The position numbers were made by a program, and so were the translations under genes. Shown piece by piece: positions 1-7,471 of a stretch of 64,000 bases of DNA. Source of the stretch: Azospirillum tabaci (lineage in GTDB: Bacteria > Pseudomonadota > Alphaproteobacteria > Azospirillales > Azospirillaceae); contig NZ_JACCJY010000007.1 of the NCBI RefSeq assembly GCF_014596085.1, positions 1 to 64,000 on the forward strand, in the 5' to 3' direction. The notes below the pieces were generated by a model. That model had not been told where the DNA came from. It was given only the letters and a program-made list of their open reading frames with translations, and ran no database searches. Each line of letters opens with the position of its first letter. Position 1 is the stretch's first letter.

Positions 1-73
1 GGACCCCACCCAGAACATCAACTGGGTCGTCCCCGAGGGCGGCGGCGGCCCGAACTATCCGGGCGGGATGTGA
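1..73 (+). CDS. 3' end of an unidentified protein (partial)
   Basis: An open frame enters from the left edge and ends at a TGA at 71-73. The visible tail (about 23 residues) is rich in Gly and Pro and ends in PNYPGGM. It is too short to name. It lies in the same direction as the downstream dehydrogenase, but a palindromic repeat of about 200 bp separates them, so they need not share a transcript. Coding is likely because the frame is open to the edge and has normal high-G+C third positions. Confidence 0.45.
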   Translation, partial: DPTQNINWVVPEGGGGPNYPGGM

Positions 74-78
74 CCTAG

Positions 79-276
79 CCCTCTCCCCTCGGGGAGAGGG
101 TGGCCCGTAGGGCCGGTGAGGGGGATGTGCAACGTGAGGCGTCCGGCACAAGGGCAACCCCCTCACCCTAAGAGTGCGGATCAAAACCCCGCCTCTGTGG
201 ACCCAAGCCGTTGATTTCGCTTGGCCGGAGAGAGGTTTTGATCGGCGCTCTAACCCTCTCCCCGGAGGGGAGAGGG
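79..276. repeat. Dispersed palindromic (REP-like) element, copy 1
   Basis: A mosaic of inverted repeats fills the gap between the first gene end and the SDR. A palindrome built on CCCTCTCCCC/GGGGAGAGGG is at 79-100. A GGCCCGTAGGGCC hairpin follows at 102-114. Long arms GATCAAAACC (179-188) and GGTTTTGATC (234-243) enclose a CCAAGC/GCTTGG inner stem. A second CCCTCTCCCC palindrome closes the element at 254-276. The GAGAGGGTGGCCCG...GGGCCGG.TGAGGG core recurs in opposite orientation at 46030-46166, so this is a repeat family rather than a simple terminator. The structure could still stop or slow transcription. Confidence 0.7.
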
Positions 277-308
277 GACTTCAATAACGACATCAGGGAG
301 AGAGTGTG

Positions 309-1070
309 ATGCAGATCAACGGTCAGGCCGCCATCGTCACCGGTGGCGCCTCCGGCATGGGGGCGGAAACCGCGCGCCATCTGGCGAAGCTCGGCGCCAA
401 GGTCACCGTGCTCGACATGAACGAGGCGGCGGTCAAGCAGGTGGCCGAGGAGATCGGCGGTCTGGGCCTGCTCTGCGACGTGTCGAGCGCCGAGTCGGCG
501 GAAAAGGCCGTGGCCGAGGCTCGCGCGGCCCATGGCCCGGCCCGCATCGCGGTGAACTGCGCGGGCGTCGCTCCGGCCAAGCGGATCGTCGGACGCGACG
601 GTCCGATGGCGCTGGACGACTTCCGCAAGGTGATCGAGGTCAACCTGATCGGCACCTTCAACATGTTGCGCCTCGCCGCCGCGGACATGGGCAAGCTCGA
701 CCCGCTGGAGTCGGGGGAGCGCGGCGTGATCGTCAACACCGCCTCCGTCGCCGCCTATGAGGGTCAGATCGGGCAGGCCGCCTACGCCTCGTCAAAGGGC
801 GGCGTCGTCGCCCTGACCATCTGCGCCGCCCGCGATCTGGCGCGCAGCGCCGTGCGCGTGATGACCATCGCGCCGGGCCTGATCGGCACGCCGATGCTGC
901 TGAACATGCCTCAGGAGGTCCAGGACAGCCTCGCCGCCACGGTTCCCTTCCCGAAGCGCTTCGGCCAGCCCTCCGAATACGCCCGGCTCGTGCAGCACAT
1001 CCTCGAAAACGAGATGTTGAACGGCGAAGTGATCCGGCTGGACGGCGCCATCCGCATGGCGCCGCAGTAA
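309..1070 (+). CDS. Short-chain dehydrogenase/reductase (3-hydroxyacyl-CoA dehydrogenase type)
   Basis: A 253-aa classical SDR. The Rossmann cofactor motif TGGASGMG is near residues 11-18, the NCAG motif of the central sheet near residue 80, and the catalytic Ser-Tyr-Lys set appears as NTASVAAYEG...YASSKGG around residues 145-165. The overall pattern resembles type II 3-hydroxyacyl-CoA dehydrogenases (HSD17B10-like), which oxidise 3-hydroxyacyl-CoA or 2-methyl-3-hydroxybutyryl-CoA with NAD+ in beta-oxidation or branched-chain amino acid breakdown; the exact substrate is inferred. ATG at 309 is chosen because AGGGAGAG lies at 295-302; a GTG at 306 is also in frame. The gene converges on the next one. 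Confidence 0.85.
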   Translation: MQINGQAAIVTGGASGMGAETARHLAKLGAKVTVLDMNEAAVKQVAEEIGGLGLLCDVSSAESAEKAVAEARAAHGPARIAVNCAGVAPAKRIVGRDGPMALDDFRKVIEVNLIGTFNMLRLAAADMGKLDPLESGERGVIVNTASVAAYEGQIGQAAYASSKGGVVALTICAARDLARSAVRVMTIAPGLIGTPMLLNMPQEVQDSLAATVPFPKRFGQPSEYARLVQHILENEMLNGEVIRLDGAIRMAPQ

Positions 1071-1077
1071 CAGGCGC

Positions 1078-1506
1078 TTATAGGCTCTTCTCCACGCTGC
1101 GGAACAGCGTGGAGAAGAGCCGGGCAAGGCGGTCGTCCGGCTGCGGCTGGCCGCCGTTGGCGGTGAGGACGGTGCAGACCGGCCGGCCATCGGCGGTGCG
1201 CTTGGCCTCAGCCTCCCTTGCGGCCAGCCCGAGTCGACGGAGCGACGCATCCGTCGCCGTGTTTTCGCTCTGCTGGATCATCAAGGCCGCGAGGGTCTCG
1301 ACAGTGACCGGCGTTCCGGGAGCGAGCCGTTGAAGGACGCATCCCAATTCGAGCGCCGGACCGATGAACAGTCGTTCCACGGCGTCCTTCGGGGTGATCG
1401 TTTGCGCGCGGGCGGGCAGGGCGAGCAAGCCGACACCGATCAGGACAGCCAGACATGCCGCGAGGCCTCGCCGCGGAAATCGACGTCGGGACAGCGGAAC
1501 GGTCAT
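1078..1506 (-). CDS. Exported protein of unknown function
   Basis: A 142-aa protein starting MTVPLSRRRFPRRG. It has an Arg-rich n-region, a hydrophobic stretch (LAACLAVLIGVGLLALP) and an ARAQ-type signal-peptidase site near residue 35, so it is probably exported to the periplasm. The mature part has two cysteines far apart (ELGCVLQRL and RPVCTVLT) that could form a disulphide. No domain is recognised. The upstream ATG at 1530 would put extra basic residues before the signal, so the internal start at 1506 is preferred. The 3' end coincides with a strong inverted repeat. Confidence 0.6.
   Translation of the reverse strand: MTVPLSRRRFPRRGLAACLAVLIGVGLLALPARAQTITPKDAVERLFIGPALELGCVLQRLAPGTPVTVETLAALMIQQSENTATDASLRRLGLAAREAEAKRTADGRPVCTVLTANGGQPQPDDRLARLFSTLFRSVEKSL
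1083..1121. terminator. Perfect 17-bp inverted repeat inside a coding end (candidate bidirectional terminator)
   Basis: Arms 1083-1099 and 1105-1121 are perfect reverse complements around a 5-nt loop. The hairpin lies between convergent genes but is almost wholly inside the last codons of the minus-strand gene (1078-1506), so it encodes that protein's tail ending in FSTLFRSVEKSL. There is no T-tract on either strand, so intrinsic termination is only a guess; a 3'-end protecting hairpin is equally possible. Confidence 0.5.
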
Positions 1507-1611
1507 CGCCCTTTTCCCCCTTCTCCGCACCGCGTCTGCAGATATCGCGAAAAAGGGGGAGGGACAACCAGAGCGCGATCGGCGTCAATGCCCGTTGGGG
1601 CCGGCTCCGCC

Positions 1612-2007
1612 TTAATCGTCCCAGATCGGCAGGGCGCCAAGCTGCGCGTTCGACAGCATGGTCGTCAGGCTACGCCCGTCGTCGCGCAACTGGTCCAGGC
1701 CGACGATGACCTCCTTGTCGCCGATCCCCACGCCATGCACCACATCCACCACCACGGCGACCGCTTGCCCCGAGGCGTCCATCAGCACGTCCTCCACCTC
1801 GCCGATCTTCGTGCCGTCCGGCCCTAGGACATCCATGTCGTCCAGCTGCCCGACCGTCCGCTTGAGGGACGGCACCATGACGCTGTCGTCCTTCACCTCC
1901 CGATAGGCGTTGGCGGGGTTGGCGATGGCGGCGCTCTGCTGGGCGAGCGACGGCCCGGCCGCGACCATGACAAGGGTGACCGCCGTTGCGGAAAGGAGTT
2001 TTCTCAT
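1612..2007 (-). CDS. Exported PRC-barrel domain protein
   Basis: 131 aa. Residues 1-22 form a signal peptide (MRKLLSATAVTLVMVAAG, cleavage near SLAQQ). The rest matches a PRC-barrel: the pattern DVLGPDGTKIGEVEDVLMD followed by beta-rich VAVVVDV is typical of the family, which is found in photosynthetic reaction centre H subunits, RimM and many small alphaproteobacterial envelope proteins. The start at 2007 is supported by AGGAGA seven bases upstream. It is divergent from the esterase at 2112. The role is unknown; stress or envelope association is a guess. Confidence 0.75.
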   Translation of the reverse strand: MRKLLSATAVTLVMVAAGPSLAQQSAAIANPANAYREVKDDSVMVPSLKRTVGQLDDMDVLGPDGTKIGEVEDVLMDASGQAVAVVVDVVHGVGIGDKEVIVGLDQLRDDGRSLTTMLSNAQLGALPIWDD

Positions 2008-2111
2008 CACGTTGCTCTCCTGCTGCTGACCGTGCAACAACATGGGGCCGCGAGCACGGTTCCAACCGATGCGCCGGTCCACACCGTCCGATTGCGCAGG
2101 AACCGACGCCG

Positions 2112-3050
2112 ATGCTCCGATTCGCCACGACCGCACTGCTGGCGGCTTTGTCCAGCTTCAGCGTCCAGGCCGCGCCGGCCGAAGCCGTGACAGCCGAAGC
2201 CGTGACAGCCGAGACCATGAAAGAGGTCCGCAAGATGGAACGATTCGATCTGCGCGCCGACCGGACGGGCCTGGATTACCGGATCTTCCTCGTCCGTCCA
2301 TCCGAACCGCCGCCACCGGGGGGATATCCGGTCATCTTCCTGCTGGACGGCAACGCGACCGTGCCGATGATGGAGAAGATTATCGGTCCGAATCCGCAGG
2401 AACCATACGGTTCCGCTGCGGTCGTCGGAATCGGTTATCCGACTGACGAGCCGTTCGACATCCTCCGCCGCTACCGCGACCTGACCCCGCCGACTCCGCC
2501 GGAATTCATTCCGCCGTCGCGGGACGGCGCCTCCGTCATCGAAACCGGCGGGCGCGACGATTTCCTGGCCTTCATTGAGACGCAGGTGATCCCTGCGGTC
2601 GAAGCGCGCCTGCCCGTCGACCGTCGGCGCCGGACTCTGTTCGGCCATTCGTTGGGCGGGCTGTTCTCCCTTTATGTCCTCTACACGAAGGGGGAGCTGT
2701 TCCAGACCTACGTCGCCGCCGACCCGGCCATCTGGTGGAGCGGTCAGGCGATCCTAGAAGAGCAAGCGGCATTCCTGGCGCGTTCGAAGGGTGCGGACGT
2801 GGTCTCCGGCACAGCGTTGCTGATCGAAACGTCCGGCAAGCTGGTGGAGCGCCCGCTGCCCGCGGCGGACGCCGAGCGGCTGAAGCGCCTGCGCTCCGGA
2901 CAGACGGGGAGGGAGGTCGCGGCCACCCTTGCGACGGTTCCAGGCTTGCGGCTCGCCTTTCATGACTTCGTTGAGGAAAGCCACGGCTCCATGCTGCCGC
3001 TGGCCGTGGCGGACGCCCTGCGATTCGCCTTCGGGCAGGGTCCGGATTGA
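2112..3050 (+). CDS. Secreted alpha/beta-hydrolase, esterase D/IroE-like
   Basis: 312 aa with a signal peptide (residues 1-20, cleavage near VQAAPA). The alpha/beta-hydrolase fold is shown by IFLLDGNA (strand and oxyanion region, about residue 75), the nucleophile elbow GHSLGG (about residues 178-183) and a C-terminal ESHGSM with the probable catalytic His (about residue 290). The layout resembles the putative esterase family (Fes/IroE/BesA) that hydrolyses siderophore or acyl esters; the substrate cannot be read from sequence. A short tandem duplication at 2178-2207 repeats EAVTA twice just after the signal peptide. Its divergent neighbour is the PRC-barrel gene. Confidence 0.8.
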   Translation: MLRFATTALLAALSSFSVQAAPAEAVTAEAVTAETMKEVRKMERFDLRADRTGLDYRIFLVRPSEPPPPGGYPVIFLLDGNATVPMMEKIIGPNPQEPYGSAAVVGIGYPTDEPFDILRRYRDLTPPTPPEFIPPSRDGASVIETGGRDDFLAFIETQVIPAVEARLPVDRRRRTLFGHSLGGLFSLYVLYTKGELFQTYVAADPAIWWSGQAILEEQAAFLARSKGADVVSGTALLIETSGKLVERPLPAADAERLKRLRSGQTGREVAATLATVPGLRLAFHDFVEESHGSMLPLAVADALRFAFGQGPD

Positions 3051-3165
3051 CCGGGGGCGGAGGCGACCACCGGGAACACGGGGGAACCTTTCGGAATCGC
3101 TGCCACTCCCCACATGTGAACGGACGTCCGCAAGGAGCGGGCGACCAGATTGGGGAGCGGAGTCC

Positions 3166-3828
3166 TTGACCGTGCAGTCGATCTTCATGCCCGACGCCAT
3201 CTACCGCTACATGCTCGGCGCTTCCCTGCGCGAGACAGCCATCCAGGCGAAGCTGCGCGCCGAGACGGCCAAGTTGACCGAGGCCCATTATCAGATCGCG
3301 CCGGAAGAAGGCCAACTTCTGGCTTTCCTGGTCGAAATGACCGGCGCGCGTCGGACCTTGGACATCGGCACTTTCACCGGATACAGCGCGCTGACGGTGG
3401 CGCAATCCCTGCCGGACGATGGACGCGTCATCAGTTTCGACATCAACGAGCAGTGGACCTCCCAGGCCCGCGCGATCTGGTCCGAGGCCGGGGTCGCGGA
3501 CAAGATCGACCTGCACATCGGGCCGGCGCTCGACAGCCTGGACAAGCTCCTCGCAAACGGCGAGGGCGAGTCGTTCGATTTCGCCTTCATCGACGCCGAC
3601 AAGGAAAACTACGACGCCTACTACGAGCGGTGCCTGCGCCTCGTGAGGCGTGGTGGCCTGATCGTGGTGGACAACACCCTGTGGCGCGGACGAGTCGCCG
3701 ACCCCGGAGATCGCAAGCACAAGACCGAGGCCATCCGTGCCTTCAACGCGGCCCGTCTGGAAGACGGGAGGGTAACCCTCTGCATGCTGCCTGTGGGAGA
3801 CGGCGTGACTCTCCTGCGGAGGCGCTGA
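3166..3828 (+). CDS. SAM-dependent O-methyltransferase (class I, catechol/caffeoyl-CoA type)
   Basis: About 220 aa. The SAM-binding motif TLDIGTFTGYSA (with later acidic FDIN) and the metal-binding segment DFAFIDADKENYDAYYE followed by GGLIVVDNTLW are hallmarks of the cation-dependent O-methyltransferase family, which methylates catechol or hydroxyl groups. Start choice is uncertain: TTG 3166 has GGGGAG at 3152-3157, GTG 3172 has GGAG at 3159-3162, and ATG 3187 has no clear ribosome-binding site. The gene is about 115 bp downstream of the esterase and could be transcribed with it. The substrate is unknown. Confidence 0.85.
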   Translation: MTVQSIFMPDAIYRYMLGASLRETAIQAKLRAETAKLTEAHYQIAPEEGQLLAFLVEMTGARRTLDIGTFTGYSALTVAQSLPDDGRVISFDINEQWTSQARAIWSEAGVADKIDLHIGPALDSLDKLLANGEGESFDFAFIDADKENYDAYYERCLRLVRRGGLIVVDNTLWRGRVADPGDRKHKTEAIRAFNAARLEDGRVTLCMLPVGDGVTLLRRR

Positions 3829-3919
3829 GCCGGCGGCCCATCCGGGACGGAAAGCAGGAGCATGAAGCCGGAGCCCGAAGCGTCGGGACAAGCCCCCGTC
3901 TCGCACCCGCCAATAGATC

Positions 3920-4021
3920 CCATAAGGTACATTATGGAAAATATGCTCGAGAAATCCGTGACATCGTACCTTTGACGACGATCCTTATGGAGGCGTGATA
4001 AATTTTGCTCTATTCCATAAG
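3920..4021. promoter_or_regulatory. AT-rich region with repeated CCATAA/TTATGG motifs upstream of a deacetylase gene
   Basis: In an otherwise G+C-rich setting this gap holds an imperfect palindrome CCATAA...TTATGG (3920-3937), CTTATGGA (3984-3991) and its inverse TCCATAAG (4014-4021). AAGGTAC (3924-3930) and GTACCTT (3966-3972) form a further inverted pair. The arrangement looks like a promoter with multiple operator half-sites for the gene at 4074. No regulator can be named. Confidence 0.4.
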
Positions 4022-4073
4022 AGGTATCGCCCACACCTGATCTCACCGCGGCGATGTTGATGGTCGATCGCAC

Positions 4074-5303
4074 ATGACGTCAGGTTCGGGCCTCTCCACC
4101 GTCCATAGCTTTGCCCGCGCAACGATGCGGGGGCAAAAGCGCTTCGGGTTGCTGACCGCAGGCCTGTTGGCGGCGATGGCCTATGGCCCGCTCACCGGCC
4201 CAGCCCGGGCTGCGGATCAACCGCATCTCTCCACCGTCACCACGGTCCGCAAGGACGCCGGTGGGCAAACGGCCAAGATGCTGCAATTCGGCGTCTACCG
4301 GACGGAGGCCGACGCCTGGGTTGCCTGGAAGGCCGTCGTCCGGCGCCAGCCCGACATGGTCGCCGATCTCGTTCCCCGAGTCTCCCTGCAAAAGCCCGAG
4401 GTTCCCGACTCCGGCTTCATCCTGCGGGCCGCGCCCCTGCCCGACCTCGACCCCAACTTCGTCTGTCGCCGAATCGTCGGCGGTGGCGGCAGTTGTCTCG
4501 TGGTGGATGCCGCCGAAGAGCAGCCGACGGCAGCCCCCGCAGCCGCATCGGAGGACAACGACCACAACGGCGTCGTCACCTACAGTCCGGACCAGAGCCG
4601 GGAAATGCAGGAGATCGAACGGCAGGCCGCCCGGCTGTCGCGGATCGCCGCCATCGTGCCCGGCAACGAAGCGCGGGTGGACATCGGTGCTCTGAAGGCC
4701 AGCCGCTGGAATCTCTGCTCCCTGACCTTCGACGATGGGCCGCACCCGGCGGTGACCCCACGCATCCTCGACATCCTGCGCAGCGAAGGGGTGCGGGCGA
4801 CCTTCTTCCCGATCGGCAACGTCGCGGTCCGCCACCCCCGGATCATTCAGCGAATCGTCCGGGAAGGCCACGAGGTCGGCAACCACAGCCTGACCCATCC
4901 GAACATGCGCACGCTGACCACCGAGGCCCAGCGCGCGCAGATCGCGGAGACGAATCGCATCCTGGCCGAAGCGGGCGCCGACCCGGTGCTGTTCCGCCCG
5001 CCCGCCGGACGCTGGAACAACGACACGTTGAGTGCCGTCGAGCAGGAAAAAATGAGCCCGGCGCTGTGGAACGTCGACACGCGTGATTGGTTCACCCGCG
5101 ACGCCGGCAAGATCATGGCGCAACTCGAAGCCACCGGCACCATCGGCAGCGTCGTTCTGATGCACACCACCTACAACGCGACCGCCGAGGCGCTTCCCCA
5201 GGCCATTGGCCTGCTGCGCACGCGCGGTTGCCGCTTCGTCACCCTGTCGGAGTGGATCACCAGCCTGAACAGCCTCGCCACACCGCGCATCGCGCAGCGC
5301 TGA
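4074..5303 (+). CDS. Exported polysaccharide deacetylase (NodB homology) with SPOR-like N-terminal region
   Basis: 409 aa. A hydrophobic signal segment (GLLTAGLLAAMAYGPLTG, residues about 24-42) ends at PARAAD. Residues about 65-145 resemble a SPOR peptidoglycan-binding repeat (AKMLQFGVYRTEADAW...). The NodB domain spans about residues 210-400: LTFDDGPH (metal Asp and base), GNHSLTHPN (the His-x3-His metal ligands), RPPAGRWN and the late LMHTTY. Such enzymes remove acetyl groups from N-acetylglucosamine polymers; with a SPOR region, periplasmic peptidoglycan or an exopolysaccharide is the likely substrate (inference). The ATG at 4125 is an alternative start that keeps the signal peptide. Confidence 0.85.
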   Translation: MTSGSGLSTVHSFARATMRGQKRFGLLTAGLLAAMAYGPLTGPARAADQPHLSTVTTVRKDAGGQTAKMLQFGVYRTEADAWVAWKAVVRRQPDMVADLVPRVSLQKPEVPDSGFILRAAPLPDLDPNFVCRRIVGGGGSCLVVDAAEEQPTAAPAAASEDNDHNGVVTYSPDQSREMQEIERQAARLSRIAAIVPGNEARVDIGALKASRWNLCSLTFDDGPHPAVTPRILDILRSEGVRATFFPIGNVAVRHPRIIQRIVREGHEVGNHSLTHPNMRTLTTEAQRAQIAETNRILAEAGADPVLFRPPAGRWNNDTLSAVEQEKMSPALWNVDTRDWFTRDAGKIMAQLEATGTIGSVVLMHTTYNATAEALPQAIGLLRTRGCRFVTLSEWITSLNSLATPRIAQR

Positions 5304-5385
5304 GGCCGGGGCAAACAGCATGGAACCGCCCCCGCCGCCCCCTTCCCGGGTGCCGGAAAAGGGACGGTTCGGAGCGGAGGCGTGG

Positions 5386-5853
5386 TCAGGCCACGTTCTT
5401 GGCGCGACCGCGACGGGCCGGCTTGGCCGGAGCGGCGGCCTTCTTGCCGAGGCCGATCGACTTGGCAAAAGCGGAACGCTGCTCCGCATAATTCGGGGCG
5501 GTCATCGGATAGTCCGCGGGCAGGCCCCACTTACGGCGGTATTCGTCCGGCGTCATGCCATAAGCCGTGCGCAGATAGCGCTTCAGCATCTTCAGCTTCT
5601 TGCCGTCCTCAAGGCAAACGATGTAGTCCGGCATCACAGACTTCTTCACCGGCACGGCGGGGCGCAGTTCCACCGCTTCCGGTTCCACCGGACGGCCCGT
5701 ACCCGACAGACTTTGGTGAACGATCCGGATGAGGTTCGGAAGATCATTCACCGCGATCTGGTTCGAGCGGACATAAGACGCAACGATCTTGCCCGTCATG
5801 GCGACCAGATCGGTGGCCGAATTCTCAGAACCGTCGGTGTCGCTGCTTTGCAT
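5386..5853 (-). CDS. MucR/Ros-family transcriptional regulator
   Basis: 155 aa. The family core is evident: VAMTGKIVASYVRSNQIA at the N-terminal side, then CLEDGKKLKMLKRYLRTAYG, MTPDEYRRKWGLP and DYPMTAPNYAEQRS. The tail is basic (KKAAAPAKPARRGR) and could add non-specific DNA contact. In canonical Ros the finger is Cys2His2; here the second Cys position is Asp and the first His position is Tyr, so zinc binding is probably lost. MucR proteins regulate exopolysaccharide, motility and cell-cycle genes. The start at 5853 has AAGGAAA upstream. The gene lies convergent to the deacetylase. Confidence 0.9.
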   Translation of the reverse strand: MQSSDTDGSENSATDLVAMTGKIVASYVRSNQIAVNDLPNLIRIVHQSLSGTGRPVEPEAVELRPAVPVKKSVMPDYIVCLEDGKKLKMLKRYLRTAYGMTPDEYRRKWGLPADYPMTAPNYAEQRSAFAKSIGLGKKAAAPAKPARRGRAKNVA

Positions 5854-6031
5854 GTCAGTTTCCTTCGAGAACGAATGATCCAGAACGGAGGATGGGCAAA
5901 GTGATGCGCAAAGCGCAAGCCTGTGCGTCAGGTTTAACATGCAAATGTGTAATGTGTTTCATGCAGGACACGCGCACAGGCGGCCCAGTCGAACGGAAAT
6001 AGTAGGCTTCGGTGATGAAATCGCTGCCCGG

Positions 6032-7357
6032 TCAGGCGCCGGAACGCGCGTGCTTTATCAGATCGGCGTACCAACGGGCGGAGGCTTTTGGCGTGCGCTT
6101 CTGCGATTCGAAGTCCACATGCACGATGCCGAAACGGTTCCCGTAACCGCTTCCCCACTCGAAATTATCCAGAAGCGACCAGACGAAGTAACCGCGCACG
6201 TCCGCTCCGCCGCGAATCGCTTCGTGCATTGAGGCGTTATAGAGGCGCAGGTAGTTGATTCGGTGCTGATCGTCGATGACGCCCGATTCGTCGGGCGAAT
6301 CGCTGCCGCCACAGCCGTTTTCCGTAATGACGATGGGCATGCGGTAGCGGCGGGTGATCTCCAGCAGCTCGTCGCGAAAAGTGTCGGGGAAAACCGCCCA
6401 TCCGACACCGTATGTCGGCGAATCGGAGGGCGCGTCGCCCCAGCCGTAACCCCAGGTGGTGTCGGGGTTCACGCGGGCGAAGATCGGGCCATAATGATTC
6501 AGGCCGAACCAGTCCATGGGCCGGCAAATCCGTGCCATGTCGCCGGCCTGGACGTAGGGCTCGATGGCGCGGGCGACGCGCGGCGGGTAATGGCCAAGAA
6601 GCTGTGGGTCGCAGAAGGTCAGGTTCCAATGCTCATCCAGCAGGGCGGCGGCCTCCACGTTCTCCGGCCTGCCGCCTTCCGGCAGCACCCGCTGGCGGTT
6701 GTGCACCGCCCCGATGGAGGCGCCGGGAACCAGGGCGCGGATCACGTCCACCCCGGCCCCATGAGCGAGATTCACATGGTGGATGGCCCGCAAATGCTGG
6801 TCACGGTCGGTGATGCCGGGGGCCGCCCAAGGAATGGCGTAGCCGAACAGGGTGAAGACGGAGAACTCGTTGAAAGTGATCCAGCGTGTCACCCGGTCGC
6901 CGTAGCGCCGCGCCAGCAGAGCCGTGTAATCGGCGTACCAGCCAGCGCTGTCCCGGTTTGCCCACCCGCCAAGATCCTGCAACGCCTGTGGCAGGTCCCA
7001 GTGATAGACGCACAGCCAGGGCTCGATCCCGGCCTCCAGCACCGTGTCGATCAGGCGGTCGTAGAAATCCAGACCCGGCTGGTTGAGCGAGCCCCGCCCC
7101 CGCGGCAGCACCCTGGGCCACGCCACGGAGAAGCGGTAGGCACCGACGCCGATGTCCCGCATCAGCGCCACATCCTCGGCGTAGCGATGGTAATGGTCGC
7201 AAGCGACGTCGCCGGTGTCGCCGTTCACCACTCCACCCGCCGTGCGGCAGCGCGTGTCCCAAATGCTGGGGCCACGCCCCTCCACCGCCGCTGCACCCTC
7301 GATCTGATAGGCGGAGGTGGAGACCCCCCAGACAAAATCCTTCGGCAGGTCCGCCAT
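6032..7357 (-). CDS. GH1 beta-glucosidase, copy A
   Basis: About 441 aa, full length for glycoside hydrolase family 1. Seen motifs: N-terminal FVWGVSTSAYQIEGA, the glycone-binding YHWDLPQAL, the acid/base Glu in TFNEF, the nucleophile Glu in VITENG, and SLLDNFEWG near the end. The normal TFNEP has Pro replaced by Phe. No signal peptide, so it should act in the cytoplasm on imported beta-glucosides or plant-derived disaccharides. Several in-frame starts exist (GTG 7375, ATG 7369, 7363, 7357); 7357 best fits a GGAG seven bases upstream and the usual short N-terminus. It is paired head-to-head with copy B. Confidence 0.9.
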   Translation of the reverse strand: MADLPKDFVWGVSTSAYQIEGAAAVEGRGPSIWDTRCRTAGGVVNGDTGDVACDHYHRYAEDVALMRDIGVGAYRFSVAWPRVLPRGRGSLNQPGLDFYDRLIDTVLEAGIEPWLCVYHWDLPQALQDLGGWANRDSAGWYADYTALLARRYGDRVTRWITFNEFSVFTLFGYAIPWAAPGITDRDQHLRAIHHVNLAHGAGVDVIRALVPGASIGAVHNRQRVLPEGGRPENVEAAALLDEHWNLTFCDPQLLGHYPPRVARAIEPYVQAGDMARICRPMDWFGLNHYGPIFARVNPDTTWGYGWGDAPSDSPTYGVGWAVFPDTFRDELLEITRRYRMPIVITENGCGGSDSPDESGVIDDQHRINYLRLYNASMHEAIRGGADVRGYFVWSLLDNFEWGSGYGNRFGIVHVDFESQKRTPKASARWYADLIKHARSGA

Positions 7358-7471
7358 CGCCATCTCCATCCGCACCCAGGGTCCATACCCATACTACCTT
7401 TGGCGGAATGGTCAAGAAACAGGCATAATGACGAGCGAACGGCTCGACGGAGCGCTCCCCCTTTGGAAGGT

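Noticed and set aside
6263-7471. N-terminal extension of GH1 copy B to 871 residues
   Set aside because: The extension is the reverse of GH1 copy A and has no family features; GH1 proteins start where FLWGTSTSAF begins.
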